Below are positions 7,769 through 15,212 of a stretch of DNA of 53,807 bases, one piece after another. This stretch comes from an uncultured Rhodopila sp. Lineage in GTDB: Bacteria; Pseudomonadota; Alphaproteobacteria; Acetobacterales; Acetobacteraceae. A program made the position numbers and the translations under genes. The notes under the pieces were generated by a model. That model ran no database searches. It was given only the letters and a program-made list of their open reading frames with translations, and was not told the DNA's origin. Location: the NCBI GenBank assembly GCA_903932145.1, contig CAIZFE010000033.1, positions 1 through 53,807 of the forward strand. Reading direction: 5' to 3'. How positions within the stretch are numbered: the first letter of the stretch is position 1; every line of letters starts with the position of its first letter.

Positions 7769-8290
7769 TCAATAACCGAAGGTGTGAGGATGACCGGTCG
7801 AACTCGCACCGGACAATCTATTTCTTAATCCGACCATGATGGCGTTTCGTAAATCGAGGGGCGACGCAATGAACGCCAGAGGTTCCCAACTCCCACTAGC
7901 GCCAATTATCAACACGGTACCAAACCCAAATAGGCGCCCCATAATTGCCTGACTGACATTAACCGTATCGACCTTCGTCATGCTCATTTCCTCGGTCCGG
8001 TGGGAAATCCAACCAACTTTATGGATGATCCGCTTATCGGTAACCACGATCTCAGTGGTCGCCCGTTTGAACCACGGGGGAATGAACGATAGAACGCCCA
8101 TCGCCAACGGAACCAATAAAAATGGCCACTGGCCGTTCGGATTTTTGAGATAGGCCGAGACCAAGACATCAAGGACGACCATACAGATGCTGATCATGAT
8201 CGCCCATTTGTAGATCACCCAATGCAATGAACCGATGTATCGCACCGCCTCTCCGGGCTGTAGTACCTGTTTGTAGCGTAACACAGTCAA
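7769..8290 (-). CDS. PH domain-containing membrane protein (YdbT/bPH2-like)
   Basis: A 173-residue protein with two membrane segments at about residues 24-47 (V-I-Y-K-W-A-I-M-I-S-I-C-M-V-V) and 55-72 (W-P-F-L-L-V-P-L-A-M-G-V). These are followed by a bacterial pleckstrin-homology domain: T-E-I-V-V-T-D-K-R-I-I-H-K-V-G, then the helix S-M-T-K-V-D-T-V-N-V-S-Q and the strand G-T-V-L-I-I-G-A-S-G. This is the classic bPH_2 (DUF304) layout; its role is unknown in most bacteria. Start is TTG 8290 or GTG 8284, both near GAGAG. The stop lies directly against the end of the methyltransferase relic. Confidence 0.8.
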   Translation of the reverse strand: MTVLRYKQVLQPGEAVRYIGSLHWVIYKWAIMISICMVVLDVLVSAYLKNPNGQWPFLLVPLAMGVLSFIPPWFKRATTEIVVTDKRIIHKVGWISHRTEEMSMTKVDTVNVSQAIMGRLFGFGTVLIIGASGSWEPLAFIASPLDLRNAIMVGLRNRLSGASSTGHPHTFGY

Positions 8291-8476
8291 AATTCTCTCA
8301 TGACTTTCTGTCGACTGTCTCGATGAGACGGGTGTTCTTCAGCCTTTGGCATGCCCGGCGTCCCTGCTATCAATTCACACAATTCCGATTCTGCCGATAT
8401 GGCTGTTGACCGACTGTAACGTGGCTTTGGTATCAGGTCGATGCCGTAGCAGGTATGATCCGAGCCATCTCCTGCA

Positions 8477-8998
8477 TCACTCCCCACCTGTTCCCAACCC
8501 GAAGCCCAAGAGCTTCGGCATCGGAGCCAGCCCCCCAGCCAACGTCAGAGCCAGTTGCCGTAATGATGGTTCGGACACTTGGTCAAAGTTCGAGATCGTC
8601 ACCCCGAGCAGGCGAATTCCTCGGGGTGGTGGGAACAGAGGTCGGAGCAAATCCAAGCTGACCCGCTCGATAGTTCCCTGATCGCCAATAGGATCGGCAC
8701 ATGATCGGCTACGTGTGATCTGCTGGAAGTCGTCGTATTTGACCTTCACCGTCACCGTCCGCCCCGATAGTTCCGCCCGGCTGTGTGCCACCCAGAGTTT
8801 AGCAGCCAAAGGCGCCAATGCTGATTCGACCTCGTGCCAAGCCAACAGGTCACGCTGAAACGTTATCTCGACGCCAAACGACTTGCGCTGACGGTCGGCG
8901 ACAACTGGCCGGTCCTCCTCCCCCCGCGCTGCCGCGTAGTAATAATCCCCGGCCTTCCCAAAATGGGCTGTCAGGAAAGCTCGTGCCGCTCTTGGCGT
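8477..8998 (-). pseudogene. dinB: DNA polymerase IV (DinB) C-terminal relic
   Basis: The open frame after an in-frame TGA (9001-8999) encodes the end of a Y-family polymerase: A-F-L-T-A-H-F-G-K-A-G-D-Y-Y-Y, then R-K-S-F-G-V-E-I-T-F leading into the little-finger domain with S-G-R-T-V-T-V-K-V-K-Y, D-F-Q-Q-I-T-R-S-R-S and I-R-L-L-G-V-T-I-S-N-F. DinB is the error-prone translesion polymerase. Everything N-terminal, including the palm with its catalytic acidic residues, is missing. The upstream bases hold only weak traces and then the unrelated gene at 9412. The best in-frame start codon is TTG 8845. It cannot polymerise DNA and is a gene fragment. Confidence 0.82.
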
Positions 8999-9411
8999 TC
9001 AGCTTCGCCCAGCCGCGCTGGCGGCTTGGCAAGGGTGTGGGGCGTCACGCTGGCAGTGTGCTCACGCCTCCGCCATAACGGGTCCATTGATGATGGTGTC
9101 GGCAATCATCCACTCGATCATCATCATCGTCACGACGACGAGCCGAACCGTCAAGTCGTAATGTTGTCAGCCGCACCGTGAGCTTGCTCGGCGCGATCTG
9201 CCGCGCCAACAACCGGCTGGCAGCGCGACCCGTGCCTCGGCCCGTTAGAGAAAACTCTCCTTGCGGTTCGAGTACCGTGTCGTATAAGCAAAAATATGAC
9301 CGAATGGGGGCACCTTAGCTTAGTGACGCGCGATGATGATCGGTCGCGTAATGGCCGATCTCGCCGAAAAACCGGCGCGGACGTAGCTTTAAGCATGGAA
9401 GGACTGCCCCG
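8999..9411. other. Intergenic region with decayed DinB traces
   Basis: On the minus strand about 9000-9060 a different frame reads T-L-A-K-P-P-A-R-L-G, reminiscent of the helix-hairpin-helix of DinB. Beyond that I see no gene, only short open frames without ribosome sites. Confidence 0.35.
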
Positions 9412-10488
9412 TTGGATAATTGGCTAGAGTGGAAGCGCGTCAATGCGAAAAAGATTGCGCATGTAGCGGGGTATGAAGAGAAGTTCGTGGACGTAGTGCT
9501 ATCCCGGATTCCCGGACTTTGCCCTGCGGATGTGGTACCACAATACGTTTTTTTTGACGAAAGGGGAAAGGAAAGACGCATCGACTTTATGATCATCAAT
9601 CCCAACAAAGGATACCTATTGCCGATTGAACTTGATGGGGAACATAAACCGAACGGCGATATCGGGGAGGATTGGAACGATTTTCTTGAGCGTCAAAACG
9701 ACTTGCTACGAAGCTTCAGGAAGCTTTTTCGTTACTCTAACAAGAAGATGTTTTCTAGTTCGAGCGAGATCATCCGCGAGATTTCGAGAGAGTTGTTGAT
9801 CCAAGAATCTGCGAACCGCGTACAAGAAACTTCCAAGCAAACGTACATCGAACTTCAGGTTGCTCTTAAGAAGTTTGCCGAGCAAGTGAATAGGGATACT
9901 CCGGTGCAGGAGGCGTATTCGCATTCCAGTCGAGCGGTATGGCGACAATCTCTGACAGTTGGCGCGGCGGCTTTGTTTGCCACGATCAGCCTGAGCTACT
10001 TTGTTTGGCAGAATGGAGGGCGCCACGATGTGTCTGTTCAGCAGACACCTGTGGCGACCACATCAGTCGGCATGAGAGGGAAGTCCCCGACCTCAGTCGT
10101 TGAGCGGGATGTGTCTGTTCAGGAGACACCTCTTGCTACAGCGTCGATTGATGCGAGAGAGGAACCCCAGATTACAGTCGCTGTCCCGCATGCAAATCCT
10201 TCGGGTGATTTCATACTGGCGTCTCAGGCACAGGCTTATATCGGTAAGTACAAACAAGTTTGCGGCCATATCGCCGGATCGAAGGAACTCCCGGCAGGCT
10301 TCTTTATCAATTTTGATAGACCCTACCCAAACGCAGTGATGACCGCCGTTATTTGGCACCAAGCTATCAACAGAATTGGACCTTTGCAACTGGTGGAGAA
10401 CCAACAAGTGTGCATTTCAGGCGTGATTCAGTCATACCTTGGCAAACCACAAATCGAGATCGAACGCCGTGAACAAATTTTGCCGTAA
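9412..10488 (+). CDS. Membrane-anchored DUF559/Vsr-like nuclease with extracytoplasmic OB-like domain
   Basis: A 358-residue, three-part protein. Residues 1-130 resemble PD-(D/E)xK nucleases of the DUF559/Vsr kind: E-R-R-I-D-F-M-I-I-N-P then L-L-P-I-E-L-D-G-E-H-K (the acidic metal-binding pair), and F-L-E-R-Q-N-D-L-L followed by L-F-R-Y-S-N-K-K. A membrane segment follows at about 183-203 (L-T-V-G-A-A-A-L-F-A-T-I-S-L-S-Y-F-V-W). Then come two 27-residue repeats starting D-V-S-V-Q, and a C-terminal domain (about 270-358) with a Cys pair and I-N-F-D-R-P-Y-P. The start is TTG 9412. The order puts the nuclease inside and the C-terminal domain outside. The OB-fold label is a guess from strand pattern. 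Confidence 0.7.
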   Translation: MDNWLEWKRVNAKKIAHVAGYEEKFVDVVLSRIPGLCPADVVPQYVFFDERGKERRIDFMIINPNKGYLLPIELDGEHKPNGDIGEDWNDFLERQNDLLRSFRKLFRYSNKKMFSSSSEIIREISRELLIQESANRVQETSKQTYIELQVALKKFAEQVNRDTPVQEAYSHSSRAVWRQSLTVGAAALFATISLSYFVWQNGGRHDVSVQQTPVATTSVGMRGKSPTSVVERDVSVQETPLATASIDAREEPQITVAVPHANPSGDFILASQAQAYIGKYKQVCGHIAGSKELPAGFFINFDRPYPNAVMTAVIWHQAINRIGPLQLVENQQVCISGVIQSYLGKPQIEIERREQILP

Positions 10489-10867
10489 TGCTCGTTCCCT
10501 GCTGCCCTTAACCTTCGCGTTGCTTATCGGGTTAAGTGCAGCACCTCATCACTCGCTGGCCGAAGAGCAAATCGAGGCACTGCGCGCTCCTTTCCACGTG
10601 GGCGAGAGCGTCCTCGCGTGCGGGAAGGTGGCACAGGTAAGCGCCCGTTCTGAGGTCACTTACATCAACCTAGATCGACCATACCCGCAACAAACACTTG
10701 CTCTGATAGTTTGGCAGAGCAATTTGTCTGCGTACGAAAGTCGGTTTGGAAAACTGTCAACGCTTCAAGGTAAACGTGTTTGTGCGTTGGGCATGATCGA
10801 GCAATACCAAAACCGTCTTCAGGTAATAATGAAAAATCCTCAGTTCCTGCGTCTAATGAGGTCGTAG
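10469..10867 (+). CDS. Secreted protein homologous to the C-terminal domain of the upstream nuclease
   Basis: From GTG 10469, about 132 residues, overlapping the upstream gene by 20 bases. A signal peptide is clear: basic N-terminus with N-A-R, hydrophobic core L-L-P-L-T-F-A-L-L-I-G-L and a likely cut after S-L-A. The mature part is homologous to the extracytoplasmic domain of its neighbour: H-V-G-E-S-V-L-A-C-G-K-V, I-N-L-D-R-P-Y-P, L-I-V-W-Q, G-K-L-S-T-L, V-C-A-L-G-M-I-E-Q-Y. Both keep two cysteines at matching places, consistent with a disulfide. The overlap and homology suggest co-expression and perhaps a complex at the membrane. The in-frame TTG at 10439 is an alternative start. No known family is recognised. 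Confidence 0.72.
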   Translation: MNKFCRNARSLLPLTFALLIGLSAAPHHSLAEEQIEALRAPFHVGESVLACGKVAQVSARSEVTYINLDRPYPQQTLALIVWQSNLSAYESRFGKLSTLQGKRVCALGMIEQYQNRLQVIMKNPQFLRLMRS

Positions 10868-11005
10868 CAATTGGTCGCGCTGCCCCCGACCAGAAACGAG
10901 GACATGCCCAGTCCTTTGGACTCGAACCTGCCGCCCAAGCGCTCGGTAGCTCGCGCCCCTCAACGTCGATCTGCGCGTCGTGAGATTGGACGAGTTTCGC
11001 GCCCA

Positions 11006-11641
11006 TCATTGGTTCCAAGTGGCTAGCACCGCCTCCGCCGCCGCCGGGTCTTGTTCGATCCGGTAGACCGTCTGGCGGCTCAGATCGGCGGCTTTTGCGA
11101 TAACGCTCACGCCCTGATGCTGGTCGAGCATCCCGAGAACAATGTCGAATTGCTCGCGGGTATATGAGGGCTTTCGGCCTTTGTACCTTATTTCGGGCTG
11201 CTGTTTTGCATGGGCAATCCCAGCTTTCTGGGCAGCCTTGGTAGCTTCCGCCTGTGCCTGCGCTGTCGCAGCCATGAATGCGATCATCGCATCTCGGACG
11301 GCCTTCTGGATTGGATCGGTGGTTGCCCCGTCGAATACCATCGAGTTGATGACGGTCTTCACGATGACCCCTTCATTCATCAGATGGCGGATGGTGCCGG
11401 TAGCGTCGTCGTAGTTTCTGCCAAGTCTGTCCACCCAGCGGCAAAGTACGACATCCCCGGCTCGAACCTTGTCCAGCAACCGCCGACCGCCGGGTCGATC
11501 TGCCAGCTTCGTGGTGACGCCGGAAACGCCGTGGTCCGCGATTACCTCGTCTATCTGGAACCCGGTAGCTTCGGCATGGGACTTCTGATGGTCGAGGGTC
11601 TGGGCGGCGTCGGAGACGCGGGCATACAAGAATGTTCGCAT
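11006..11641 (-). CDS. Serine recombinase (resolvase/invertase family)
   Basis: A 211-residue small serine recombinase. The N-terminal catalytic domain starts R-T-F-L-Y-A-R-V-S with the nucleophilic Ser at position 10. It continues with H-G-V-S-G-V-T, R-P-G-G-R-R-L-L-D-K-V-R-A-G-D, and C-R-W-V-D-R-L-G-R-N-Y containing the conserved D-R-L-G-R. A long helix with A-T-A-Q-A-Q-A-E-A leads to the C-terminal helix-turn-helix (G-V-S-V-I-A-K-A-A-D-L-S-R-Q-T-V-Y-R-I). ATG 11641 is preceded by AAGGCGG. Upstream lies a cluster of TGTCCGT half-sites that could be its recombination site. The gene appears intact. Tn3-type resolvase is the likeliest role; no transposase accompanies it. Confidence 0.87.
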   Translation of the reverse strand: MRTFLYARVSDAAQTLDHQKSHAEATGFQIDEVIADHGVSGVTTKLADRPGGRRLLDKVRAGDVVLCRWVDRLGRNYDDATGTIRHLMNEGVIVKTVINSMVFDGATTDPIQKAVRDAMIAFMAATAQAQAEATKAAQKAGIAHAKQQPEIRYKGRKPSYTREQFDIVLGMLDQHQGVSVIAKAADLSRQTVYRIEQDPAAAEAVLATWNQ

Positions 11642-11654
11642 TGGAAGCCGCCTT

Positions 11655-11766
11655 CGTCCGTTAGGGTAGTGTCCGTATATATTGCTGTTCGTTGATGATT
11701 TGCAACCCTTACGGACACGGTTGGACGACAATTTTGATTGTAGGCAGGGGTATACCCCAACGGACA
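11655..11766. promoter_or_regulatory. Candidate res site of the adjacent resolvase
   Basis: Four short elements resembling Tn3/gamma-delta res half-sites (TGTCYNNTA) lie just upstream of the resolvase: CGTCCGTTA at 11655, TGTCCGTATA at 11670, and inverted TTACGGACA at 11709-11717 and AACGGACA at 11759-11766. A perfect GGGGTATACCCC palindrome sits at 11747-11758. The spacing does not match the classical three-subsite res exactly, so this is an inference from position and half-site sequence. The remaining bases to 12011 hold no gene. Confidence 0.5.
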
Positions 11767-12011
11767 AAAGAAGAAACTCTGTGAACCAGTGATTTGGTCC
11801 CAGTCGGAACCGATTGGAAATATCTCTCGGGACTGAGCCGGTGGACACTGGTGGTCGAGGGCGCAGTCCCATCAGAGACGGCGTGGAACCTCTCTATCGT
11901 CGCCAAATGCTTAAACTACCTTGAAAAATCACTGGCACCAATTATACCATCGCTATGTAAATCCATTTAAGTAACACCCGGCCAAAATGGCTTACCTCTG
12001 AGGAGGTGACC

Positions 12012-12149
12012 ATGCGCCTGTATGATCGTATCCCATTTACCGAGGCTCCGGCCCGCTCGCCGCTACCACCGAAGGTGTTGTTAACGGGGGGCCTCTTGAT
12101 GTTGGTCGGCGCCATTATTGCCTGTGCGCTGCTGGTCGGGGCATTGTAA
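12012..12149 (+). CDS. Small single-span membrane protein
   Basis: A 45-residue protein. The ATG at 12012 has one of the best ribosome sites in the window, with AGGAGGTGA ending two to three bases upstream. The N-terminal 20 residues are polar with prolines (Y-D-R-I-P-F-T-E-A-P). One hydrophobic segment follows, L-L-T-G-G-L-L-M-L-V-G-A-I-I-A-C-A-L-L-V-G, and the protein ends within it. Topology is probably N-terminus inside. No family is recognised. It lies between two recombinase genes and upstream of the acetyltransferase, in that gene's direction. Confidence 0.6.
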   Translation: MRLYDRIPFTEAPARSPLPPKVLLTGGLLMLVGAIIACALLVGAL

Positions 12150-12393
12150 TGTGACATCCGCCGTCCCCGCATAGACTGGAAGCACCGCCGCGAGCGCGTC
12201 GTGGTATTTGACCGACCGACCACTTGGGCAAAGGTATGCGCTCGAATCGATAGGCGTGCGAGATTAGCCGAAATACCTCAGCCGTCGAATAGACCGACCC
12301 AACCAGTCCCGCGATCTGCAACTCGCAACGAATCTTATTGCGATTACGGATGGGAGTTCGGCAGAATGACGAGGTAGGCAATGAGAGGTGGTG

Positions 12394-12900
12394 ATGCTGC
12401 ATGTTATCCGGGAAGACGCACGCCAGCCCGAGATTTCGGAGCTTATCGAGTACTCTGACGCCTATTCGGCCTCGCGGTATCCCGAGGAGTGTCGCTATCC
12501 CGTTGATGTAATCTTTCTGGCACGACCCGAGGTCCGCTTTTTCGTTGCTCGCTTCGATGGGGTGGCAGGCGGTTGTGGTGCTGCCGTGCTCGGCGCCGAT
12601 CACACGGCAGAACTGAAGCGGTTTATCGTGCGTCCAGATGCACGGGGAAAAGTTATCGGATTCAACTTATTGAATGCGATAGAGGCAGCCGTGGCGCATG
12701 AGCGTATCAGCACCGTGTTGCTGGAAACCGGCCCCCAAAGTCTGGAAGCGTTGGGCCTCTACCGTCGATGTGGCTATCGTGAACGAGGTCCGTTTGGTTC
12801 CTATCAAGCGAACCCGCATAGCGTTTTCATGGAGAAAAGACTTGCGCTGCTAGAAGGGTCAATCGTCGATCACCTTCATCAGGCGGCTTTCGCCGACTGA
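12394..12900 (+). CDS. GNAT-family N-acetyltransferase
   Basis: A 168-residue GNAT enzyme from ATG 12394, with GAGAGG five bases upstream. The motif A region is intact: E-L-K-R-F-I-V-R-P-D-A-R-G-K-V-I-G, the R-G-x-x-I-G loop that binds the acetyl-CoA pyrophosphate. A helix L-L-N-A-I-E-A-A-V follows, then motif B L-E-T-G-P-Q-S-L-E-A-L-G-L-Y-R-R-C-G-Y. The pattern is close to YafP/PhnO-like acetyltransferases that modify small amines or peptides; the substrate is unknown. It ends inside the 3' end of the convergent recombinase (22-base overlap). Set between two recombinases, it is probably cargo of a mobile segment. Confidence 0.82.
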   Translation: MLHVIREDARQPEISELIEYSDAYSASRYPEECRYPVDVIFLARPEVRFFVARFDGVAGGCGAAVLGADHTAELKRFIVRPDARGKVIGFNLLNAIEAAVAHERISTVLLETGPQSLEALGLYRRCGYRERGPFGSYQANPHSVFMEKRLALLEGSIVDHLHQAAFAD

Positions 12901-13496
12901 TCCGCCGTTTCCCGCTTCACTCTTTGCACCGTCCCACTGCCACATCCCACGATCTTCGCGACCTTGAGGATGCCGTGGCCGAGGGCGAGTTCTTGCCGGA
13001 TCGCTTCCTCTACCGTCCGACCCACCGAGGGACGCCCGAGAGTCCGGCCCTCGGCCCGGACGCGATCCAACCCGGCCATGACTCTCGATCTGATCATTGA
13101 ACGTTCGAGTTCGGCGAACACGGTGGCCATCTGCATCATTGCCCGACCAAAGGGACCGGTCGCGTCGATGCCCTGCTGTTCGCTGACCAGCGCGACGTTG
13201 GCCGCGTCGAGTTCGGCCATCGCTTGGGCGACATGCAGAACTGAGCGACCGAGGCGGTCCATCGACCATACTAATAGGACATCGAACCGGCGGCGCATCG
13301 CGTCCTTGAGCATCTGGTCAAACGCCGGGCGCTTGTCGCGGCCCTTACCGCCACTGATCCCCTGATCTTCGTATTCCTTGACGATTTCGAAACCACGACG
13401 CTCTGCCAATTTGGTCAGGACGATCCTCTGGTTCTCGGTGGTTTGGCTGTCTCGGCTGACTCGGAGATATATCGCCGCTCGAACTGACTTCGCCAT
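12879..13496 (-). CDS. Serine recombinase (resolvase/invertase family), second copy
   Basis: A 205-residue serine recombinase with the full domain order. It has A-I-Y-L-R-V-S with the catalytic Ser near residue 13, Q-G-I-S-G-G-K-G-R-D-K-R-P, then W-S-M-D-R-L-G-R-S with the invariant D-R-L-G-R, a helix E-L-E-R-S-M-I-R-S-R, and T-L-G-R-P-S-V. A C-terminal helix-turn-helix (G-I-L-K-V-A-K-I-V-G-C-G-S-G-T-V-Q-R-V) completes it. ATG 13496 is used; ATG 13505 is also in frame. It is clearly different in sequence from the recombinase at 11006-11641, so the two come from separate events. No paired transposase is visible. It may act in inversion, resolution or integration of a small element. Confidence 0.87.
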   Translation of the reverse strand: MAKSVRAAIYLRVSRDSQTTENQRIVLTKLAERRGFEIVKEYEDQGISGGKGRDKRPAFDQMLKDAMRRRFDVLLVWSMDRLGRSVLHVAQAMAELDAANVALVSEQQGIDATGPFGRAMMQMATVFAELERSMIRSRVMAGLDRVRAEGRTLGRPSVGRTVEEAIRQELALGHGILKVAKIVGCGSGTVQRVKRETADQSAKAA

Positions 13497-13943
13497 GACC
13501 GACATCCTATACCTGGGCTGGTCTACATGCTCATCGCTATGCCGAAATCAAGTGGTTATTGCATGTGCTGATGGTGATCGCGAAGGTGGCGGATTTCCTC
13601 GGTTGCGGGGCGACATTCCAGACGGGTTTTCTGCATAGGGTAAGAGAGTGGGTAGGAACGGCGGGCGGCCCTCTCTGGCAGGGGTCATGTTGTTGACATC
13701 CCACATCCGAGAAGCTCATCGCAAGTCATGCGCCCTGTAATTGGGTAATGACGAACTATTGGTGAATATTAATTGAGTTATTATCAATAAATACGCCGTG
13801 CATATTGACCTTTGGAGTCATTAACTGTAGATATATTGTTATTCACAGAAGGAATTACCAGGAAAGGGTCGCTCATTTTCAGAGCGAACCGTCGAGGCGA
13901 TGGCAAACGAATTTTTATGAGCAACGTATTTTAGAGGTGAAAA
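13497..13943. other. Intergenic region, partly AT-rich
   Basis: The plus-strand frame around 13540-13690 gives a protein-like run (Y-A-E-I-K-W-L-L-H-V-L-M-V-I-A-K-V) but has no plausible start and ends at 13691. It could be a relic. From 13740 to 13850 the sequence is strongly AT-rich and may hold the promoter of the gene at 13944. Confidence 0.35.
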
Positions 13944-14549
13944 ATGGGCGAAACCAAACGACGTCGGCTGGCCCCAGTGACGAAAACTCCGCTCGGTGAC
14001 GATATCAAGACCGACATCGCTAGCACGGTCACCATGTTTCGGTTCACCGAAGATGAAGGCGGCAACTGCGTACCGCGTGCAATGATCGCACATGCAGTTC
14101 TTTTGGCCTGCGGCCTTCCGTCACGAGTGGTGCCGGGCAGTATGATCTTCCGCGCCGGTCCACATCCGATACGCGACACGCTTCGGTTCTCACTACCCAA
14201 CAACAAAGGCGGCTTTTTCCAGGGGGCCTTGGTGGGGCATGTCTGGAATGAGTATGGGTCGGACCTGATCGATTTCTCTGTCGGCTACTGGCAGGCCGAG
14301 GCTGAACTCAACCGTCAATCCCGACAACACTGTCAGGACCTTCCTAATCCAACCCCCTGGTGGCAACGAAAGCCGATTGTCACGTCGATGGGGTTGATCG
14401 ACTCCGGGCAGTGGGGGCAGGTTTTCTCAACCGGGTTGGATCAAGGAAATCGTCATGCCATCAGCGAAGAAGTCTGCCCCGGTGAACGCTGGTTTCCAGA
14501 TTACCATCACGCTCAAGCAGATGGCCGCCGAGGTGGCCGAGGGCCATAA
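13944..14549 (+). CDS. Papain/transglutaminase-like (DUF2026-like) protein
   Basis: ATG 13944 has AGAGGTGA upstream. The protein carries an ordered Cys-His-Asp set typical of papain-fold enzymes: G-G-N-C-V-P-R-A with the Cys at about residue 36, and G-H-V-W-N-E-Y with the His at about 97 followed by L-I-D-F. The layout recalls DUF2026 and transglutaminase-like cysteine hydrolases. The last roughly 30 residues, from 14455 on, are read out of frame across the HU gene and are Gly/Arg-rich and unnatural. The native C-terminus was probably lost by frameshift, or the overlap is real but unusual. No signal peptide. Substrate unknown. Confidence 0.55.
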   Translation: MGETKRRRLAPVTKTPLGDDIKTDIASTVTMFRFTEDEGGNCVPRAMIAHAVLLACGLPSRVVPGSMIFRAGPHPIRDTLRFSLPNNKGGFFQGALVGHVWNEYGSDLIDFSVGYWQAEAELNRQSRQHCQDLPNPTPWWQRKPIVTSMGLIDSGQWGQVFSTGLDQGNRHAISEEVCPGERWFPDYHHAQADGRRGGRGP

Positions 14550-14775
14550 TCTGTCGAGGAAGCAGGCAGAAGCCGTGGTGGGCGATCTTATGGCGCTTGC
14601 TGTCCGGCATCTCAAGAATGGCCACAAAATACAACTGACCGGTCTCGGCATCCTGCAAATTCAGAGACCTCCCACTCTGACGGGGTTAAACCTCCAGACC
14701 GGCGAAGCCATCGAGATCAAGGCCAGCGGAAAGATCGCCTTCCGGCCAGCCAAGGAGTTGAAGGAGGCCGTATAG
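14455..14775 (+). CDS. HU-family DNA-binding protein
   Basis: A 106-residue member of the bacterial histone-like HU/IHF fold. It has an N-terminal extension (P-S-A-K-K-S-A-P-V), then helices with Q-M-A-A-E-V-A-E-G-H and L-S-R-K-Q-A-E-A-V-V-G-D-L-M, the strand I-Q-L-T-G-L-G-I-L-Q-I-Q, and the C-terminal I-E-I-K-A-S-G-K-I-A-F-R-P-A-K-E-L-K. The usual R-N-P tip is replaced by Q-T-G in a shortened DNA-binding arm. AAGGAAA precedes ATG 14455. It begins inside the preceding frame, which suggests translational coupling or decay of that gene. Divergent HU copies on islands often bind the element's own DNA; here that is inference. Confidence 0.83.
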   Translation: MPSAKKSAPVNAGFQITITLKQMAAEVAEGHNLSRKQAEAVVGDLMALAVRHLKNGHKIQLTGLGILQIQRPPTLTGLNLQTGEAIEIKASGKIAFRPAKELKEAV

Positions 14776-14798
14776 GCCGATCGGGGACAGGCGAAGTT

Positions 14799-15212
14799 AT
14801 GCGGATCATTGCGTGCATCTCGGTAATCGTGCTCTCAGCATTTTCGGTGCCACCCTCAGGCAGCGTCGAACGGGCTACAGCACCGATCAGCGATGGCGAA
14901 ACCATCACGGTTCGGTTGTCGAGCTTCGCCTTTGATCCTGAACATCTGCGACTGAAGGCGGGCGTGCCACTCCGGCTGCGCCTTGTTAACGAAAGCGATG
15001 GAGGGCATGACTTCAGTGCTCCCGCATTTCTCGCGGCCAGTAGCTTTCCACCCGGCTCGTCGCCGCCACTGAACGGCAAAGTACCTGTCGGGTCCAACCA
15101 GACGGTTGAGATCGCGGTGGTGCCTCGCACGCCAGGGATATACCGCGTTGAATGCACCCATTTCCTTCACAGCCTCTTCGGGATGCACGGTACAGTCGAG
15201 GTGATGCCATAG
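14799..15212 (+). CDS. Secreted cupredoxin-like copper protein
   Basis: A 137-residue exported protein. A signal peptide (I-I-A-C-I-S-V-I-V-L-S-A-F-S-V) leads into a cupredoxin beta-barrel. The type 1 copper ligands are all visible: His70 in G-G-H-D-F, Cys119 in V-E-C-T-H-F-L-H, His124, and Met129 in L-F-G-M-H-G, giving the C-x4-H-x4-M loop seen in small plastocyanin/azurin-like proteins. Its partner is not obvious; no oxidase or copper-resistance gene lies nearby. The gene starts 23 bases after the HU gene in the same direction and could share its transcript. Electron transfer or copper binding in the periplasm is the likely role. Confidence 0.8.
   Translation: MRIIACISVIVLSAFSVPPSGSVERATAPISDGETITVRLSSFAFDPEHLRLKAGVPLRLRLVNESDGGHDFSAPAFLAASSFPPGSSPPLNGKVPVGSNQTVEIAVVPRTPGIYRVECTHFLHSLFGMHGTVEVMP

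Noticed and set aside
13540..13690. Protein-like plus-strand run without a start
   Set aside because: No start codon with a ribosome site in frame and no recognised family; noted only as a possible relic.
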